Below are positions 11,278-23,433 of a stretch of DNA of 64,000 bases, one piece after another. The position numbers and the translations under genes were made by a program. Every line of letters starts with the position of its first letter. Within the stretch, counting starts at the first letter, position 1. Origin of the DNA: Ceratorhiza oryzae-sativae (Eukaryota; Basidiomycota; Agaricomycetes; Cantharellales; Ceratobasidiaceae). The notes under the pieces were generated by a model. It worked only from the letters and a program-made list of their open reading frames with translations. It ran no database searches and was not told the DNA's origin. The DNA lies in contig JARWMV010000238.1 in NCBI GenBank assembly GCA_030998015.1, forward strand, positions 1,054,001-1,118,000. Direction: 5' to 3'.

Positions 11278-12799
11278 CTGCAGTTTGCTGAGCACCAGAT
11301 CAATGAGCTGAAACAAGCTGGCTCTGCAAGCAACTTTGCTACAGAGTTTAGCATCGTTGCAGGCAGGCTAGAATGGTCTTGTAGTGCTGTTGTGGCTGCA
11401 TTCTGTCAAAGGTCTCAAGCCCTTTTTCAGCAGTAGGCTCATTGAGCATTCCACTGGCAAGAGTATAACCAGTTTGGACAACCTCATAAATATTGCCTGT
11501 CTCATTGACAACATACTATTTGGGTAGCACAAGGAGATGCAGTCAGCCTCCAACCACTCCCCTCAGAGCACTTTGAAACCCAACAGCTCAAGATCAGGTG
11601 GCTTTGTGACTGTGGGGATCCAGGAGAAGTGCGGGAAATCAGGACAGTGCCCCAAATGCAGCAGTTCTGGTTGCAAGTTTGAGAATTGACCAAATGGGTG
11701 GAAACTCAAGGCTGAGGGGCACCTAAAAGTAGTCTCAGGCAAGATTAGAAGCCTAATTAACCAAGAAGAACCTGAGAAGTTGTGAAAAGCCTACTGCAGC
11801 CCATCTAAACTGTTTCCAGTGCGGCAATTCCCCCTACAATTTCATCAAAACCACTTGTCTGTTGTGAAATGCAATCAAAATCCTCTCTCCTAGTAACTCT
11901 TGATATTGAAGGAATCAGTAGCCCTCATTCTGCTCTCACTGACTGTGTATCATCTACAAATTTCCTTGACCCACAACATGCACATTGGCTATCTATTCCC
12001 CTGACAGAGCTCTTTTCCCCACAACACTCTCTTCAGATTAATGGCAAAGAATTCAGGGATATTTGCAATTCAAATTCACCCTTGCATTCACCAGTCAATC
12101 ACATTCCTTCACCACAACCAGCTTTTTATCTCCCCCTTGGTGAATGGGATATCATGTTAGCAATGTCATGGCTTAGGCTGGCCAGCCCTTATGTAGATTG
12201 GCAAATCTGACCATCATAGCTCCCAAACCACCCTCTGGGAGGAGGATAGATGTTACAAACACTCTGAAAATTGACCCTGAGTTCCTGGAATTCCAGAAAT
12301 CATTTGAACAAGTATTCTTCACTTTCCTGCCTCTTCACTGATGCTATGACTGTGCAATCCCCCTGAAAGATGGCAAGTATGTGCCTTGGAGTTCTATTTA
12401 CCCAATGACACCAGTTGAAGAAAGTGTGCTCAAACAACACATTGATGCAAAGCTTGCAAGTGGCAAGAAACATCCCAGCACTTCCCCTGCAAGTGTTCCA
12501 GTGATATTTGTCAAAAAGACTGATGGCAGCCTACACCTGGTGGTTGATCACTGCTGCCTTAACTATAATACCATCAAGCACTGCTATGTGCTGCTGCATC
12601 AGGATGAGCTGATTGAGAAGCTCAGGTGTGCAAAGATCTTCACCAAGCTGGATTTGTGCTCAGGGTTCAACAATGTGCACATCAAGGAAGGGGACAAGTG
12701 GAAAACTGCATTCAGGAGCAAATATGGACTGTTTGAATAACTTAGTACACCATTTGGCCTCACCAATGTGTGTGTGGCAGTATTCCATCAGTTCATGAA
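11278..12799 (+). pseudogene. Ty3/gypsy gag end, protease and RT, family G copy 4
   Basis: Gag capsid end and zinc region (11278-11860), then protease (open 11869-12210) in which the usual DSGSS is read DCVSS, so the catalytic motif is damaged. RT follows (open 12381-12740) with YPMTPVEESVLKQHI, SLHLVVDHCCLN and [27 protein letters not shown]. The polyprotein would mature the particle and copy RNA to DNA. A solo LTR interrupts RT at 12800, just after FMN, and coding resumes at 13199. Confidence 0.8.
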
Positions 12800-13198
12800 T
12801 GTCACAACCAACAATGCATAGATGGCTGGGGGGATCCCTAGAGGGAAATAATGAGTCTCAGAGCAGTGGAAAGTGTGGATAGACCAGGTAAAGTGCTCTG
12901 GAGACTAGAGACACTTCACAGACTTGCTTAAATACTATTTGGGGCAAAAATGGCAAGCAACACATAAGTACAAGCGACAGCTAATGCAGTACAAGCTACA
13001 GGAAGCAAGTATAAGTGAGTATAAGCAAGAACAGGCAAGGGCAAGTGAGACAAGCAAGGGAAAGCGAGACAAGCAAGAGTAGGTGAAGATGGAAGCACAT
13101 GCACAAGTACACGTTGCGGAAAGCAGGCAAAATCAAAGAAACAAAAGAGAGATATCACGAATGAAATCAATAACATGTCAGGAGCAAGGCTCATGACA
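12800..13198 (-). repeat. Solo family G LTR with TSD atgaa
   Basis: A minus-orientation LTR (plus strand TGTCACAACCAAC ... GGCTCATGACA). atgaa lies at 12795-12799 and again at 13199-13203. Removing the LTR and one TSD copy restores the RT frame context. Confidence 0.9.
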
Positions 13199-14434
13199 AT
13201 GAATCACATTTTTAGGGACATGTTGGATATCTTTGTTATTGTCTACCTGGATGATATCCAGATCTTCTCCAAGAACAGGGAGGAGCATTAGGGACTTGTT
13301 ACACAGATTCTCACAAATTTGCAGAAGCACAAAATATTCTGATATCCTGAGAAGTGCCATTTTGCAGTCACCTTTGTCACCTTAATTGGGTTAGTGATCA
13401 CTCCTGAAGGCATCTCTATGGAGAACAAGAAGATTGAGGCAGTGATCAAATGGCCAGCTCCTCTGACCATCAACTAGGTGCAATGTTTCTAGGGCTTTGC
13501 AAACTGCTAGTAATTCTGGATGTCCCATAGTACTGGGGAGAGGAGCAACAAGCAGTATTTGATGGCATCAACAGGCAATTTCAATGAAACCTGCACCTGC
13601 ACAACCAAATGAGGATGAACCCTATCTTCTGGAAACTGATGATTCTGGCAACACAATGCATGCTGTACTATCTCAGCAACAGGCAAATGGATGCATGCAC
13701 TCTGTGGCTTTCATGTCCGCCAGCTTCTCCCCTGCAGAGCTGCATCATGACACCCAGGACAAAGAACTCCTGGCTATTAATCATTCTTTTGAACACTGGT
13801 GCATATTCCTGGAGGGAACAAAACACCTGGTCACTTTATTGACAAAGCAAAAGAATCTGGAGAACTGGAAGACTCCCAGGAACTTCAAAAGACAGCATAC
13901 ATGCTAGCATCTTACTTGTATGTCCTGCAACTTTTTCATTCAACACAGACTGGGTAAACAATCAGAAAAGCCTAATGTACTCTTGCAGAACCCTGACCTG
14001 TTTCCAGCTGAGCCTGAACCATGGATTGTGCTTGGAGAAAACACATTTGTCAGCAAAGCAGCAGATATGTCAGCCCTGCTTATTTCCCTGATTGAAGATG
14101 CATTGCCTGAGGATCCTAGCCTGGACGGCAATAGCTCTGCTGTCTCCAATGCAGAGAACTTGCCCTTATATGCTGCAACAAAGCTCAAGGACTATTCTAT
14201 GCAGTACAGAGTTTTGGTCTACCAGGACAGAACTGTTATTCCTGACAAGCCAGACATCAAGCAGAGCTTGCTATCTCACTTACATGATTCACCAGGTGCT
14301 GGGCATCAAGGACATGGATGTACTCCAGAGCTATTTTCAAGATACTATTATTGGCTGGCTGTGAAGTTCCAGGTCAATTGCTCTGTGTACTCCTATGAAA
14401 TCCCTCACACAAGCAAGGGCATGAGAAACACCTT
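13199..14434 (+). pseudogene. Ty3/gypsy RT, RNase H and integrase zinc region, family G copy 4
   Basis: RT resumes with the palm motif IVYLDDIQIFSKNREEH (active site YLDD). RNase H follows (13584-13907, PYLLETDDSGNTMHAVLSQQ), then the linker and integrase H2C2 region (13920-14434, HDSPGAGHQGHGCTPELFSRYYYW). In the last part the expected CxxC cysteines are partly lost (SVYSYE). Stops occur after the YLDD block and elsewhere, so it is inactive. A G LTR cuts integrase at 14435, and core integrase appears after it. Confidence 0.8.
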
Positions 14435-14862
14435 TGTTACAAGCCTTGCTCCTGACATGATCACTGATTTTCCTGTATAGTTTCTCTCTTAGTTTGATGT
14501 TTTTGTTCAACCTTTCCATTCTGTCCTCATGCGCTTGGTTCTATTCTTGCTTGTACTTGCATGCTTGCATTCTCCCTTGTTGTATGCAATTCCCCTCACT
14601 TGTAAAAGAGCTTTGCCAGGTAGTTGTTGCTTACTTTGCTGTTAGTCAGTTATCTCTTGCTTGTAGCTATGCACTGCTTGTAGTTTGATCTCAAAAGGTA
14701 TTTAAGCAAGTTGCAAAGCATCTCTTGTCTCCAGAGCACCTCACTTAGCTGTTTTACCCACTTGTCACACTATGACTACTTCTCCTCATCCCAGAGTTCC
14801 CTTTACAGTGCTTTCTACGCCTGGGACCTCTCCCCAATGTACACAAGTTGTCAGTTGTGACA
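14435..14862 (+). repeat. Family G LTR (plus orientation) within integrase
   Basis: Starts TGTTACAAGCCTTGCTCC and ends CAGTTGTGACA. Flanks acctt and atttt do not match well, but integrase sequence continues on both sides, so a solo insertion with decayed TSD is likely. Confidence 0.8.
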
Positions 14863-15589
14863 ATTTTACTTTACAGCCTCTGCCTCTTCCCCCTTGTCTC
14901 TGGGAGGATATCTCATATACGGGCACTGTCAAACTGCCCCAATAGAAATAATTTGACAGCAATTTGACCATTGTAAGTTGCTTTTCCAAGATGATGCATC
15001 TAATTCCTTGCTGGGAGGCATCATGAGCACAAGATATTGCAGAGCTTTTCCTTCATCATGTGTAGAAGCAGTGTCAAACTCCCAGAACTGGTGTGTTGTA
15101 TAGGAGGCCCTCTTTCAATGCTACATTCCTGAAGCTGCTCTACAAATCACACCAGAGCTATCCCAAATTCTCCACTACCTACCACCTGCTGTTTGACAGA
15201 CATACTGAGATCAATAATCAGTAGATAGAGGCATATTTGCACACTTTTGTCAACCACAAGCATATTGATTGGGCAGACTGGCCTCCTCTGGTGGAATATT
15301 CTCACAATAATACTAGCAGTGAAGCAACAGCCAAATCTCCATTTGAGATTGTTTATGGCTTCTCTCCTGTCATTGCACCATCTCAGCAGGCAACAGGAGT
15401 TGCTGAGGGAGATGACAGGGCTATGGAGCTTCACCAAACAATCAAGGAAGTCCATGCTGCTCTCGAATGGACATGTGTCATAACAGTGCTTGAACTTTAA
15501 GGTATTTGGCCCATGGTTTATTATACTTGACCAGCAAGCAATGTATTTGACCCAAGATCCATCATATTTGACCCTGGGAGGATAGTATG
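14863..15589 (+). pseudogene. Ty3/gypsy integrase core, family G copy 4
   Basis: Across frames the segment resembles the integrase core. KMMHLIPC follows the first catalytic block, then SFNATFLKLLYKS, then TEINNQ near 15215 where the catalytic glutamate region (expected DGQTE) should be. It ends with WADWPPLVEYSHNNTSSEATAKSPFEIVYGF (15237-15360), the conserved gypsy integrase tail. Multiple stops make it dead. The last 100 bp before the next LTR carry no recognisable coding. Confidence 0.7.
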
Positions 15590-15968
15590 TGTTACAAGCC
15601 TTGCTCCTGACATGTCCAATGATTTAATTTGTGATAACTCTCTTGTTTCCTTGATTTTGCCTGCTCTTTGCAACATGTACTTGTGCATGTGCTTCCATAT
15701 TTGCCTGTTCTTGCTTGTCTTGCTTAACCTTGCATATTCTCACCTGCGCTCACATATAGTTGCTTCCTGACACTTGTACTGCACTAGTAGTCACTTGTAC
15801 CTATGCATTGCTTGTCACATTAGTGCCAAATAGAATTTAAGTGAGTCTGTGAAGTGTCTCTGGTATCCAAAATTCTTTAACTTGTCTATGCACCCATTCC
15901 ACTACTCTGAGAGCCAGTATTCCCCTCCAGGAATTCTCCCAGCCATCTACATGTCATCAGTTGTGACA
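15590..15968 (+). repeat. Family G 5' LTR of copy 5
   Basis: TGTTACAAGCCTTGCTCC start, CAGTTGTGACA end. It is immediately followed by TGGTAAAGTGCTCTTATC, whose TGG start is where a primer-binding site should be, and then gag. This shows which orientation of the repeated G LTR is the coding one. Confidence 0.85.
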
Positions 15969-17897
15969 TGGTAAAGTGCTCTTATCAGGCTGTTGCCTTA
16001 TATCACTCTGGACTTCATTCCCCACCATCCATTCCAACACCATTTTGTGCAGGCATATAAAGAGCTTGCCACTCAAATCTCATACATATCAGCACATTGC
16101 TATCACCTACACCCACAAACCAATACATTAATCCTAAGCCCGCAATGCCATGTCCAAACAACACTCTGCATTGTCCACTTCATTGGCCAGGAACACCCCA
16201 CTACTCCCAGCTGCATATCTTGCACCAGTAGGGAGTGCATAAGGCACCACCACATATCAGACAACACACAAGCCTCTCTGTCTGGTCCAGAAGACCTTCA
16301 AAACTAGGTTGTCTCTTCAACTATCTTGTTGGCACCAGGAGCAACAGATCTGAAGCCCCAGCACTCCATGGGATGCTAGAAACAATACAAAACAATCTTA
16401 ACAACAACATCTGCACATTGGAAGCAAGGATCATGTCTGCTCTAACAGAAATGTGTCAAGACATTAGCGGGCTTATGAAAGAGCGAGAACAAAACACTCT
16501 GGTCTGCTCAAGCACCCTGGTAGGAGAGAGCACACCCAAACCATCACTGGTCACTGGATCAGCATACAGAGACCATGGCATCCCAACCAGATTTGGGTCA
16601 GGAGATCCCTCAGGCTCACTCAGGCAGCCCAAGGCAGAACCAACCCAGCATAGAGGAGGATGACAAACAACATCTACATGTGCCTTGCAGTCCACCAGAG
16701 CAATGTGTGCTGGAGTTCAACCCCATAGGAATATCCACACCCTCCCAGCCCAGCAAAGTGAGCTTCTGCACCACCCCAGTGATCACAGAAATTCCTTTCA
16801 ACACCACAGCACCAGAAATGCAGCCAGCAGTGTGACCAGTAGTTCTCCCCCTCCCTTGCACACCAGTGCACCTCCACAACCCATCCTACTCAGTACTGAC
16901 AGCCTGTGTTGGACTCCTGTGCCTCAGCAAGAGACAAAAGAGCAGGAGAAAGTGCACACCATGAACAATGTTGCCAATGTTCTCACCCATGCACTTACTT
17001 GTCCTATAGTTCACACTGTATGTGCTGCAACACAGATACCAGCTCCTCAGCAGCCAAAGTCCAAAACCCCAGCTCCAGAGAAGTATAGTCGCAAGAAGTG
17101 GAACATAGCAAAGTCCTTCATCCTGGACTGCAAAACATACTTTGTTGCCAACCTCTCCAGCTTTGCCACGGACAATTCTAGGATCATGCATATGCTGATG
17201 AACCTGAAGGAGGGGATCTCCAAACAATGGGGCCAATGCTACCTCAACAAACTGCTCAGGGGAGACCAGGATCCACTTATAGACAGTTGGGAATCATTTG
17301 AAACCAGATTCATTGCCAATTGGTCTGATCCTGCAGGGCTGCAGGTTGCTGAGCATTTAATCAACAAGCTGAAACAAACCAGCTCTGCCATCAACTTTGC
17401 CATAGAGTTTAGGGTCATTGCAGGAGAGCTGTAATGGTCTGATAGTGCTCTGATGGCTGCATTCTGCCAAGGTCTCAAACCCTTTGTCCACAGCAAACTG
17501 ATTGAGCCCACCATAGGCCAGAGCATCACCAGTTTGGATGATCTAATTAGTATTGCCTGCCTTATTGACAACACACTCTTTGAGGTGTGCAAAGAAATGC
17601 AGTCAACCTCCAACTTGTTGTTGCCAAGCGCCTCTAAACCCACAAATGCAAGATCAGGCAGCTTTGTAACAGTGGAGATCTGTGAGAAGTGCAGGAAGGC
17701 AGGACAATGCCCCAAATGTGGTGGTGATTCTAGTCACAAGTTTGAAAACTGCCCCAATGGCTGGAAACATAAGGCTGAAGAACATCCCAAGCAAGTCTCA
17801 GGGAAGGTTGGAAGCTTGATTGATCTAGAGGAACCTACAGAATTAGGAAAAGCCTGATGCAACCCATTTTACCTGTGTCTGGTGCTGAAGTCCCTCC
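15969..17897 (+). pseudogene. Ty3/gypsy gag, family G copy 5 (best copy)
   Basis: The Gag reading frame starts near the ATG at 16150 (MSKQHSALSTS), shifts several times, and then is open at 16685-17434 and 17453-17857. A proline-rich stretch is followed by a capsid-like helical domain (KYSRKKWNIAKSFILDCKTYF ... RGDQDPLIDSWESFETRF). The zinc region CPKCGGDSSHKFENC fits C-x2-C-x6-H-x4-C, with an extra CEKC just upstream. Gag packages element RNA in cytoplasmic particles. A TAA at 17432-17434 interrupts the capsid domain. The gene is followed by pol, split by a solo LTR. Confidence 0.8.
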
Positions 17898-18288
17898 TGT
17901 CACAACTGACAGCTTATAGATGGTTGGGATGAGACCTGAGCCTTTAAAAGTACTGCAAAGGAGCTCTGAGGCAAGTCAGATGGTCTGAGAGCAGAAAATG
18001 AAGTGAAACAACAAGTTGAAGCACTCTGGAGAGCAGAGACGCTTTGCATACTTGCTTAAATACTATTCTATGCCAATATTGCAAGCGACATGTAACTACA
18101 AGCAAGGGCTAACACAGTACAAGTGACAGGAAGTGAATCTAAGTGAATATCAGCAAGACAAGTGGGAACAAGCAAGAATTGAAGCACATGTACAAGCATA
18201 TGTGGCAAGAGGCAGCAAAAATCAAAGAAATGAGCAAGGAATGTTAGGATTGGGATCACTAAGGATGTCAGGAGCAAGTCTTACGACA
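17898..18288 (-). repeat. Solo family G LTR with TSD cctcc
   Basis: Plus strand TGTCACAACTGACAGC ... CTTACGACA. cctcc at 17893-17897 is repeated at 18289-18293. It separates gag and pol of G copy 5. Confidence 0.9.
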
Positions 18289-20405
18289 CCTCCCACAATG
18301 TCATCAAAACCACTTATCTGGTGTGCAATGAAATCCAAATCATCACTCCTAATAACTCTTGACATTGAGGGAATCACAGGCTCCCATTCAGCTCTCATTG
18401 ACTCTGGTTCTTCTGCAAATTTTATTGACCCTCAACATCGACAGCATCTATCTATTCCCCTCACAGAACTCAGTTCCCAACAACAGGTTGTTGGGATTAA
18501 TGCCAAAGAAGTCAGGGACTTGGTCTGCTTCAAATGCACCCTCAAATTCAGTGTACAATCACATTCCTTTACTGCAGCCACCTTTTGTCTCCCTCTTGGC
18601 AACTGGGACATCATTCTGTGACTTCCCTGGCTATGGCAAGCCTACCCTGATCTGGACTGGACAAACACGACCATCAAATTCCTGAAATACTTGCTGGGAA
18701 GAATGAAGATATTATAATCACTCTGGAGATCCCCCCAAGTTCAAATAGTTCCAGAAAACATTTGGAGAAGAATGCTTTACCTCTCTACCCCCTCACCAGC
18801 CATATGATTGTGCAATTCCTCAAGAAGACGGCAAGGATGTGCCTTGGGGTCCTATCTACCCAATGATGCTGGCTGAGACAGCTGCACTCAGGGAGCAGCT
18901 TGATACAAAACTTGCAAGTGGCAAGATCCAGCCCAGCACCTCCCCTGCAGATCCTCAAGTAATGTTTGTCAAGAAGGCTGATGGCCACCTGTGACTGGTG
19001 GTTGACTATTGGCACCTGAATAATATCACCATCTAGGACTGCTATGCACTGCTGCATCAGGATGAGCTGATTGAGAAGCTCCATGTGCAAAGATCTTCAC
19101 CAAGCTGCATTTGCATTCAGGATACAATTACATGCACATGAAGAAAAGGGACAAGTGGAAAACAGCATTGTGCACCAAATATGGGCTTTTTGAATATCTG
19201 GTCATGCTGTTTGGCCTCACTAATGTGCCAGCTGTGTTCCAGCATTTCATGAACAACATTTTCGGGAACATCTTGGATATCTTTGTCAGAGTCTACCTGG
19301 ATGACATCCTGATTTTTTCCAACATCAGAGAGGAGCATGTGGGACATGTCAGGGAGGTTCTCACCTGTTTACAGAAGCATAACATGGAGAACTGCCATTT
19401 TGCAGTCACCTCAGTTACTTACATTGGCTTGGTGATCACTCCTGAAGGCATCTCTATGGAAAAGGAGAAGCTCAATGCAATTATTGAATGGCCAGCCCCT
19501 CTGACTGTGAAAAAAGTGCAGAGTTTCCTCAGATTTGCAAACTTTTACTGTCGCTTCATTGCAGATTTCAGCTGGTTGGCAAGGCCACTACATGCTCTCA
19601 CACATCAAGATGCCCTGTTGGATTGGGGAGAACAGCAATAAGCAGCATTTGATGGCATTAAACAGGCAATTTCATCAGAACCTGTGCTTCCACACCCAAA
19701 TGAGGATGAACCCTACTGGAAACTGATGGTTCTGGCAATGCAATGGGTGCTGTGCTGTGTGTCAGCAACAGGATGATGGATGCATGAACCCTGTAGGCTT
19801 CATGTCAACCAGCTTCTCCCCTGCAGAGCTCAATTACAATACACTTGACAGGGAACTACTGGCTATTATTTGCACCTTTGAACCCTGGCACATTTTCCTG
19901 GAAGGAACAAAGCACCTGGTCACTGTCTTGACTGATCACAAGAATCTGGAGAACTGGAAGACTTCCAGGAACTTTAACAGATGGCATGTGCACTGGCACC
20001 TCACCCTGGCCTCCTGCAACTTTGTCATTGAACACAGGCCAGGTAAACAGTTGAAGAAACCAGATGAGCTCTCACAGCAGCCTGATCACATCCCTTCAGA
20101 GCCTCAGCCTCAGATGATGCTTCCAGAACACCTGTTTGTTGGCAAAGTAGCAGATATGTCAGCTCAGCTTATTTCCCTCATCAACAAGGCCCTGCCAGAG
20201 GATGCTAGCCTTGAAGTGATTGTCTCTGCTGTCTCCAGCACAGGAAACATGGCCCAATCCATGGCAGCAAAGTTTAAGGACTATTCTATGCAGGATGGAG
20301 TCTTGTTCTATCAGGGAAGAGTTGTTGTCCCTGATGAGCCTGACATCAAACTGAGCTTATTGTCTCATTTCCATGATTTTCTGGCTTCTGGGCATCAAGG
20401 ATACA
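18289..20405 (+). pseudogene. Ty3/gypsy pol (protease, RT, RNase H), family G copy 5
   Basis: Protease is readable with the catalytic motif intact (ALIDSGSSANFIDP, 18390-18430). RT begins near 18750, has stops around 18990-19035, then is open at 19111-19641 with FVRVYLDDILIFSNIREEHV (YLDD). RNase H is open at 19757-20410 with FMSTSFSPAELNYNTLDREL and LTDHKNLENW, though the first catalytic ETD region is frameshifted (19715-19760). Coding runs to HFHDFLASGHQGYM, the start of the integrase zinc finger, where the H element begins. It is the most complete G pol here but is inactive. Confidence 0.85.
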
Positions 20406-20597
20406 TGTAAGGATAGCAGTCACATTACTACTTTTACTTCATAAATGCATCACTTTCCTGATGTATGAGTCCAGTCTTGTTTTTTCTACCACTTTGTTTT
20501 CACTCAAGTGAATATTATACTATGTACACATGTTCTATCACTGTGTGAGGCAGCCTAAGACATTAAGTACAGTTTTATTGAGGGCAGAGCCCTTACA
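20406..20597 (+). repeat. Family H 5' LTR (192 bp)
   Basis: TGTAAGGATAG ... CCCTTACA, nearly identical in its middle part to 25710-25901 and of the same length. Confidence 0.8.
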
Positions 20598-21123
20598 TTT
20601 TTTTGAATGCTTCATGTGTAGCAAAGCTAACCCTTCCCTTGCATACCACAAGGAAATCCTGCAATGTGATAGGTTGTTAGAGCAAATATCAGTAGCTCTG
20701 CAGGTGACTTGTCACCTGCATATCCCATAGTCAGTGTGTTTAATGCACCATGATGGTCCACAGTGACCAGGTCCCTGCTTGCCAGCAGACAGGACATGTC
20801 TCAGATAACCCTGAATTGGGGCTGAGTAACTACTGCACCTCATGCACAGTCTCCTTCAGCTGAAGCAAGTAAATGTATCATTGGGGCACCATCCACAGTG
20901 CCCAATTCCACCAATAGTCAGGGAGCTTTTCAGTCCCCTTGACCTCACAAGTCAAGTTATGCACAAGCCCCTATCATGCCTCAACTGAGCAGATCCTGGC
21001 ACAGTCTGAGAGGTACAAGGTACACTCAATTGGGTGTACCATATGTATACAAGTGTCCAGCACTGAGCCCACCAGTAGTAGTGGGACCATGCACATTCAC
21101 CCCTAGGGCTGATATCCTGCAAA
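20598..21123. other. H element interior without recognisable coding
   Basis: This 526-bp stretch lies between the H 5' LTR and an A LTR. No ORF over 66 codons, no RNA gene and no repeat within the window were found. It may be the left edge of a deletion that removed gag to RT. Confidence 0.4.
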
Positions 21124-22426
21124 TGTGACAGGTCAGGGTACAATTGAATATCTAGAGCTTAAGCAAATGTAGATATGTTAGTATACTCTAATCATACTCA
21201 ATACTTCTTAGACTAGAGTAAGAAGGCTCAAAGTAGTTGCAATTTGATCAAGTAACACTCAAGGTAGTCTTAATCTTTCACAGTGTAAACTGACTAATTT
21301 ATAGGTATAAAGAGCAAGACTACTATGGTCAGGTTCCCTTAGATATCTTAAATGTAGTTCAGCCCTAGTCCCTTGGACTAACTCATACTAATCTTAATAC
21401 TAGGCTTAAGCAATAGCTTAAACAATAGATGGTGGGCTGCCTAATGCATGTACTTCCTCAGCTACAGGTACTTAGATTTCCTCTAATAGCTGGTACTTAA
21501 TGTCACACTCAATCAGGCACTATTGTATCCTTATATATCTCTGTATATAAGATACAATGAATCAGACAATATATAACTAATATGGTACTTTATTCCTCAG
21601 TACTAGTTATATAAGAAATCACACACAGACAAGAGAAATAGAAAGAGAAAGGAAACCAATAACTGGTCTGGGTTGAGAAGAGGAGGTGGTCTGCAAGGGC
21701 CTCAGAGGAGGACCTTTTATACCCTGAGGAGGGCATTCCAGAGCCAAATAGATACATGCATGCCAGTGTGATCATCAAAAGAGGGTACTGCTATACTTGG
21801 GGTACACCCTAGCCCAGTATAGGATAAGAGAGTAAAGACAGGGTGTGGATTGAAGGCATTGATGCATCTGAGACCTGCAATTGGTTTGTATATCATATTA
21901 TCATAGTATATACATGTAATAAACAGAGGCTACATCTCAGCAAGTCATAAAGTGAGTCAGAGAAGCTTATGGATCAATTTGGAAGGCTCTCCTGACTCAC
22001 TGGAGTCATTAGATCTTGATTGATGGTCCAGTAAGATTCTAATGATCTTTGGGCCATTCCAGCATGAGGATCCAGTGGACCATGACGATCTTCGTGCAGC
22101 AGATACTGCTCAAGATTAACTATTGGTAGAGCATATGATCGCTTTGATAGTGTAAGCGGTTGCCGAGATATGAGCAGTGCAATATTGTAATCAACATCCC
22201 CTGATAAGAGGAAATGTTGCAACCTCTGTATCTGTCTGAGATCTTATTTTAAAAACTTAATATAATATGTGTTGGAAAGTGAGAAATCTGTACTATTTAA
22301 TAGAACTGGAAATAGTACAATTTGGAGTGCATACAAATTCAAGTATTTCACAAATTAATCACAGAGGCATTGCTTGAGGTTGGCAGAGCAGACTAAAATA
22401 ACAGAAAATGTTAGTAATCCATAACA
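21124..22426 (-). repeat. Family A LTR, reverse orientation (1303 bp)
   Basis: Plus strand TGTGACAGGTCAGGGTAC ... TTAGTAATCCATAACA, the reverse complement of the A LTR. Flanks gcaaa and attgc do not match. It sits where H gag-pol sequence would be expected, so it may mark a deletion. Confidence 0.85.
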
Positions 22427-23352
22427 ATTGCACAGGTTACCCAACACAATCATATCTGATACAGACTCAAAAGTCATCACTGCAATGTGACAAGAATTAC
22501 ACTGATTACTTGGTGTTAAGCTGCTGATGTCCACAGCATTCCACCTGCAAACCAATGGATCTATTGAAAAGGCTAATTGAACAATAGCCCAAATACTTTG
22601 ACCATTGATTGATAGTGACCAGTTAAACTGGAGTGAAAAGATTCCAGTGACAGAACTTGCTATCAATGTGAGTGTCAGCTCAAGTACAGTATTTGCTCCT
22701 TTTGAGCTAAATTATGGATGGATGCCAAAATTAATAGGTTATCCTAAAGTAAACACCACATTTAGGGGTGTACAAATAATAGCTGACCAAGCAGCAGAAA
22801 ACATCAACTGTGCATTTGATGTGATCATCACTAGCCACATATATATGTGCAGCCAATCAAACAAGGACCATTGAGAAGACAATCCAGCTTTAGAGGTAGG
22901 ATTGAAAGCCTACCTCTCTACCAAAAACTTGACCCTTCCAAAGGGAAGGGCCAGAAAATTACTCCTGAAATATATTGGTCCATATAAGATCCTCTTGATC
23001 AACGGAGAGGCATCCTCATACACTCTGGAATCACCAGAGGAATTAAAGAAACAGAGGATACACCATGCATTTCATGGCAGTCTGTTAAGACTGCACTTCC
23101 CAAATAATGATAAAATATTCCTGTCACAGGAAGCTTATCATTACTATGACTTTGCAGAAGACCCTGACACAGAATGAATGGTTGATAGCATTATCAACCA
23201 TAAATACAAAGGAAGAAACATAAAGTTTCTTGTTAAATGGTCCAAAGGGGACCAGAGATGGGAATCACTGCAACAATGCAGTGAATTAAAGGCACTTGAG
23301 TGGTATCTCAAGTTACAAGGGGTTATGGAACCTAAGGAGTTATTTTGGTAAG
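22427..23352 (+). pseudogene. Ty3/gypsy integrase C-terminal half and chromodomain, family H
   Basis: From 22427 the frame shows the end of the integrase core (SDTDSKVITAM, then a decayed catalytic E region near 22560), ELAINVSVSSSTVFAPFELNYG (22645-22715) and the GPY/F-like motif YIGPYKILLI (22970-23000). After a TGA near 23175 it continues with VDSIINHKYKGRNIKFLVKW, a chromodomain that in chromoviruses targets integration to heterochromatin. In-frame stops (many TGA/TAG) show it is dead. The following ORF starts 80 bp downstream. Confidence 0.75.
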
Positions 23353-23433
23353 AGATTAGAAGCAGTAATGAGCATAAGCACTCATTCCCCTCTTACCTAA
23401 GAGGGCTCTGGCAAAATTTGAGCCAGTATATGC

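Noticed and set aside
20530..20730. Small ORF at the H leader as a host gene
   Set aside because: 66 codons starting inside the LTR, without conserved features.
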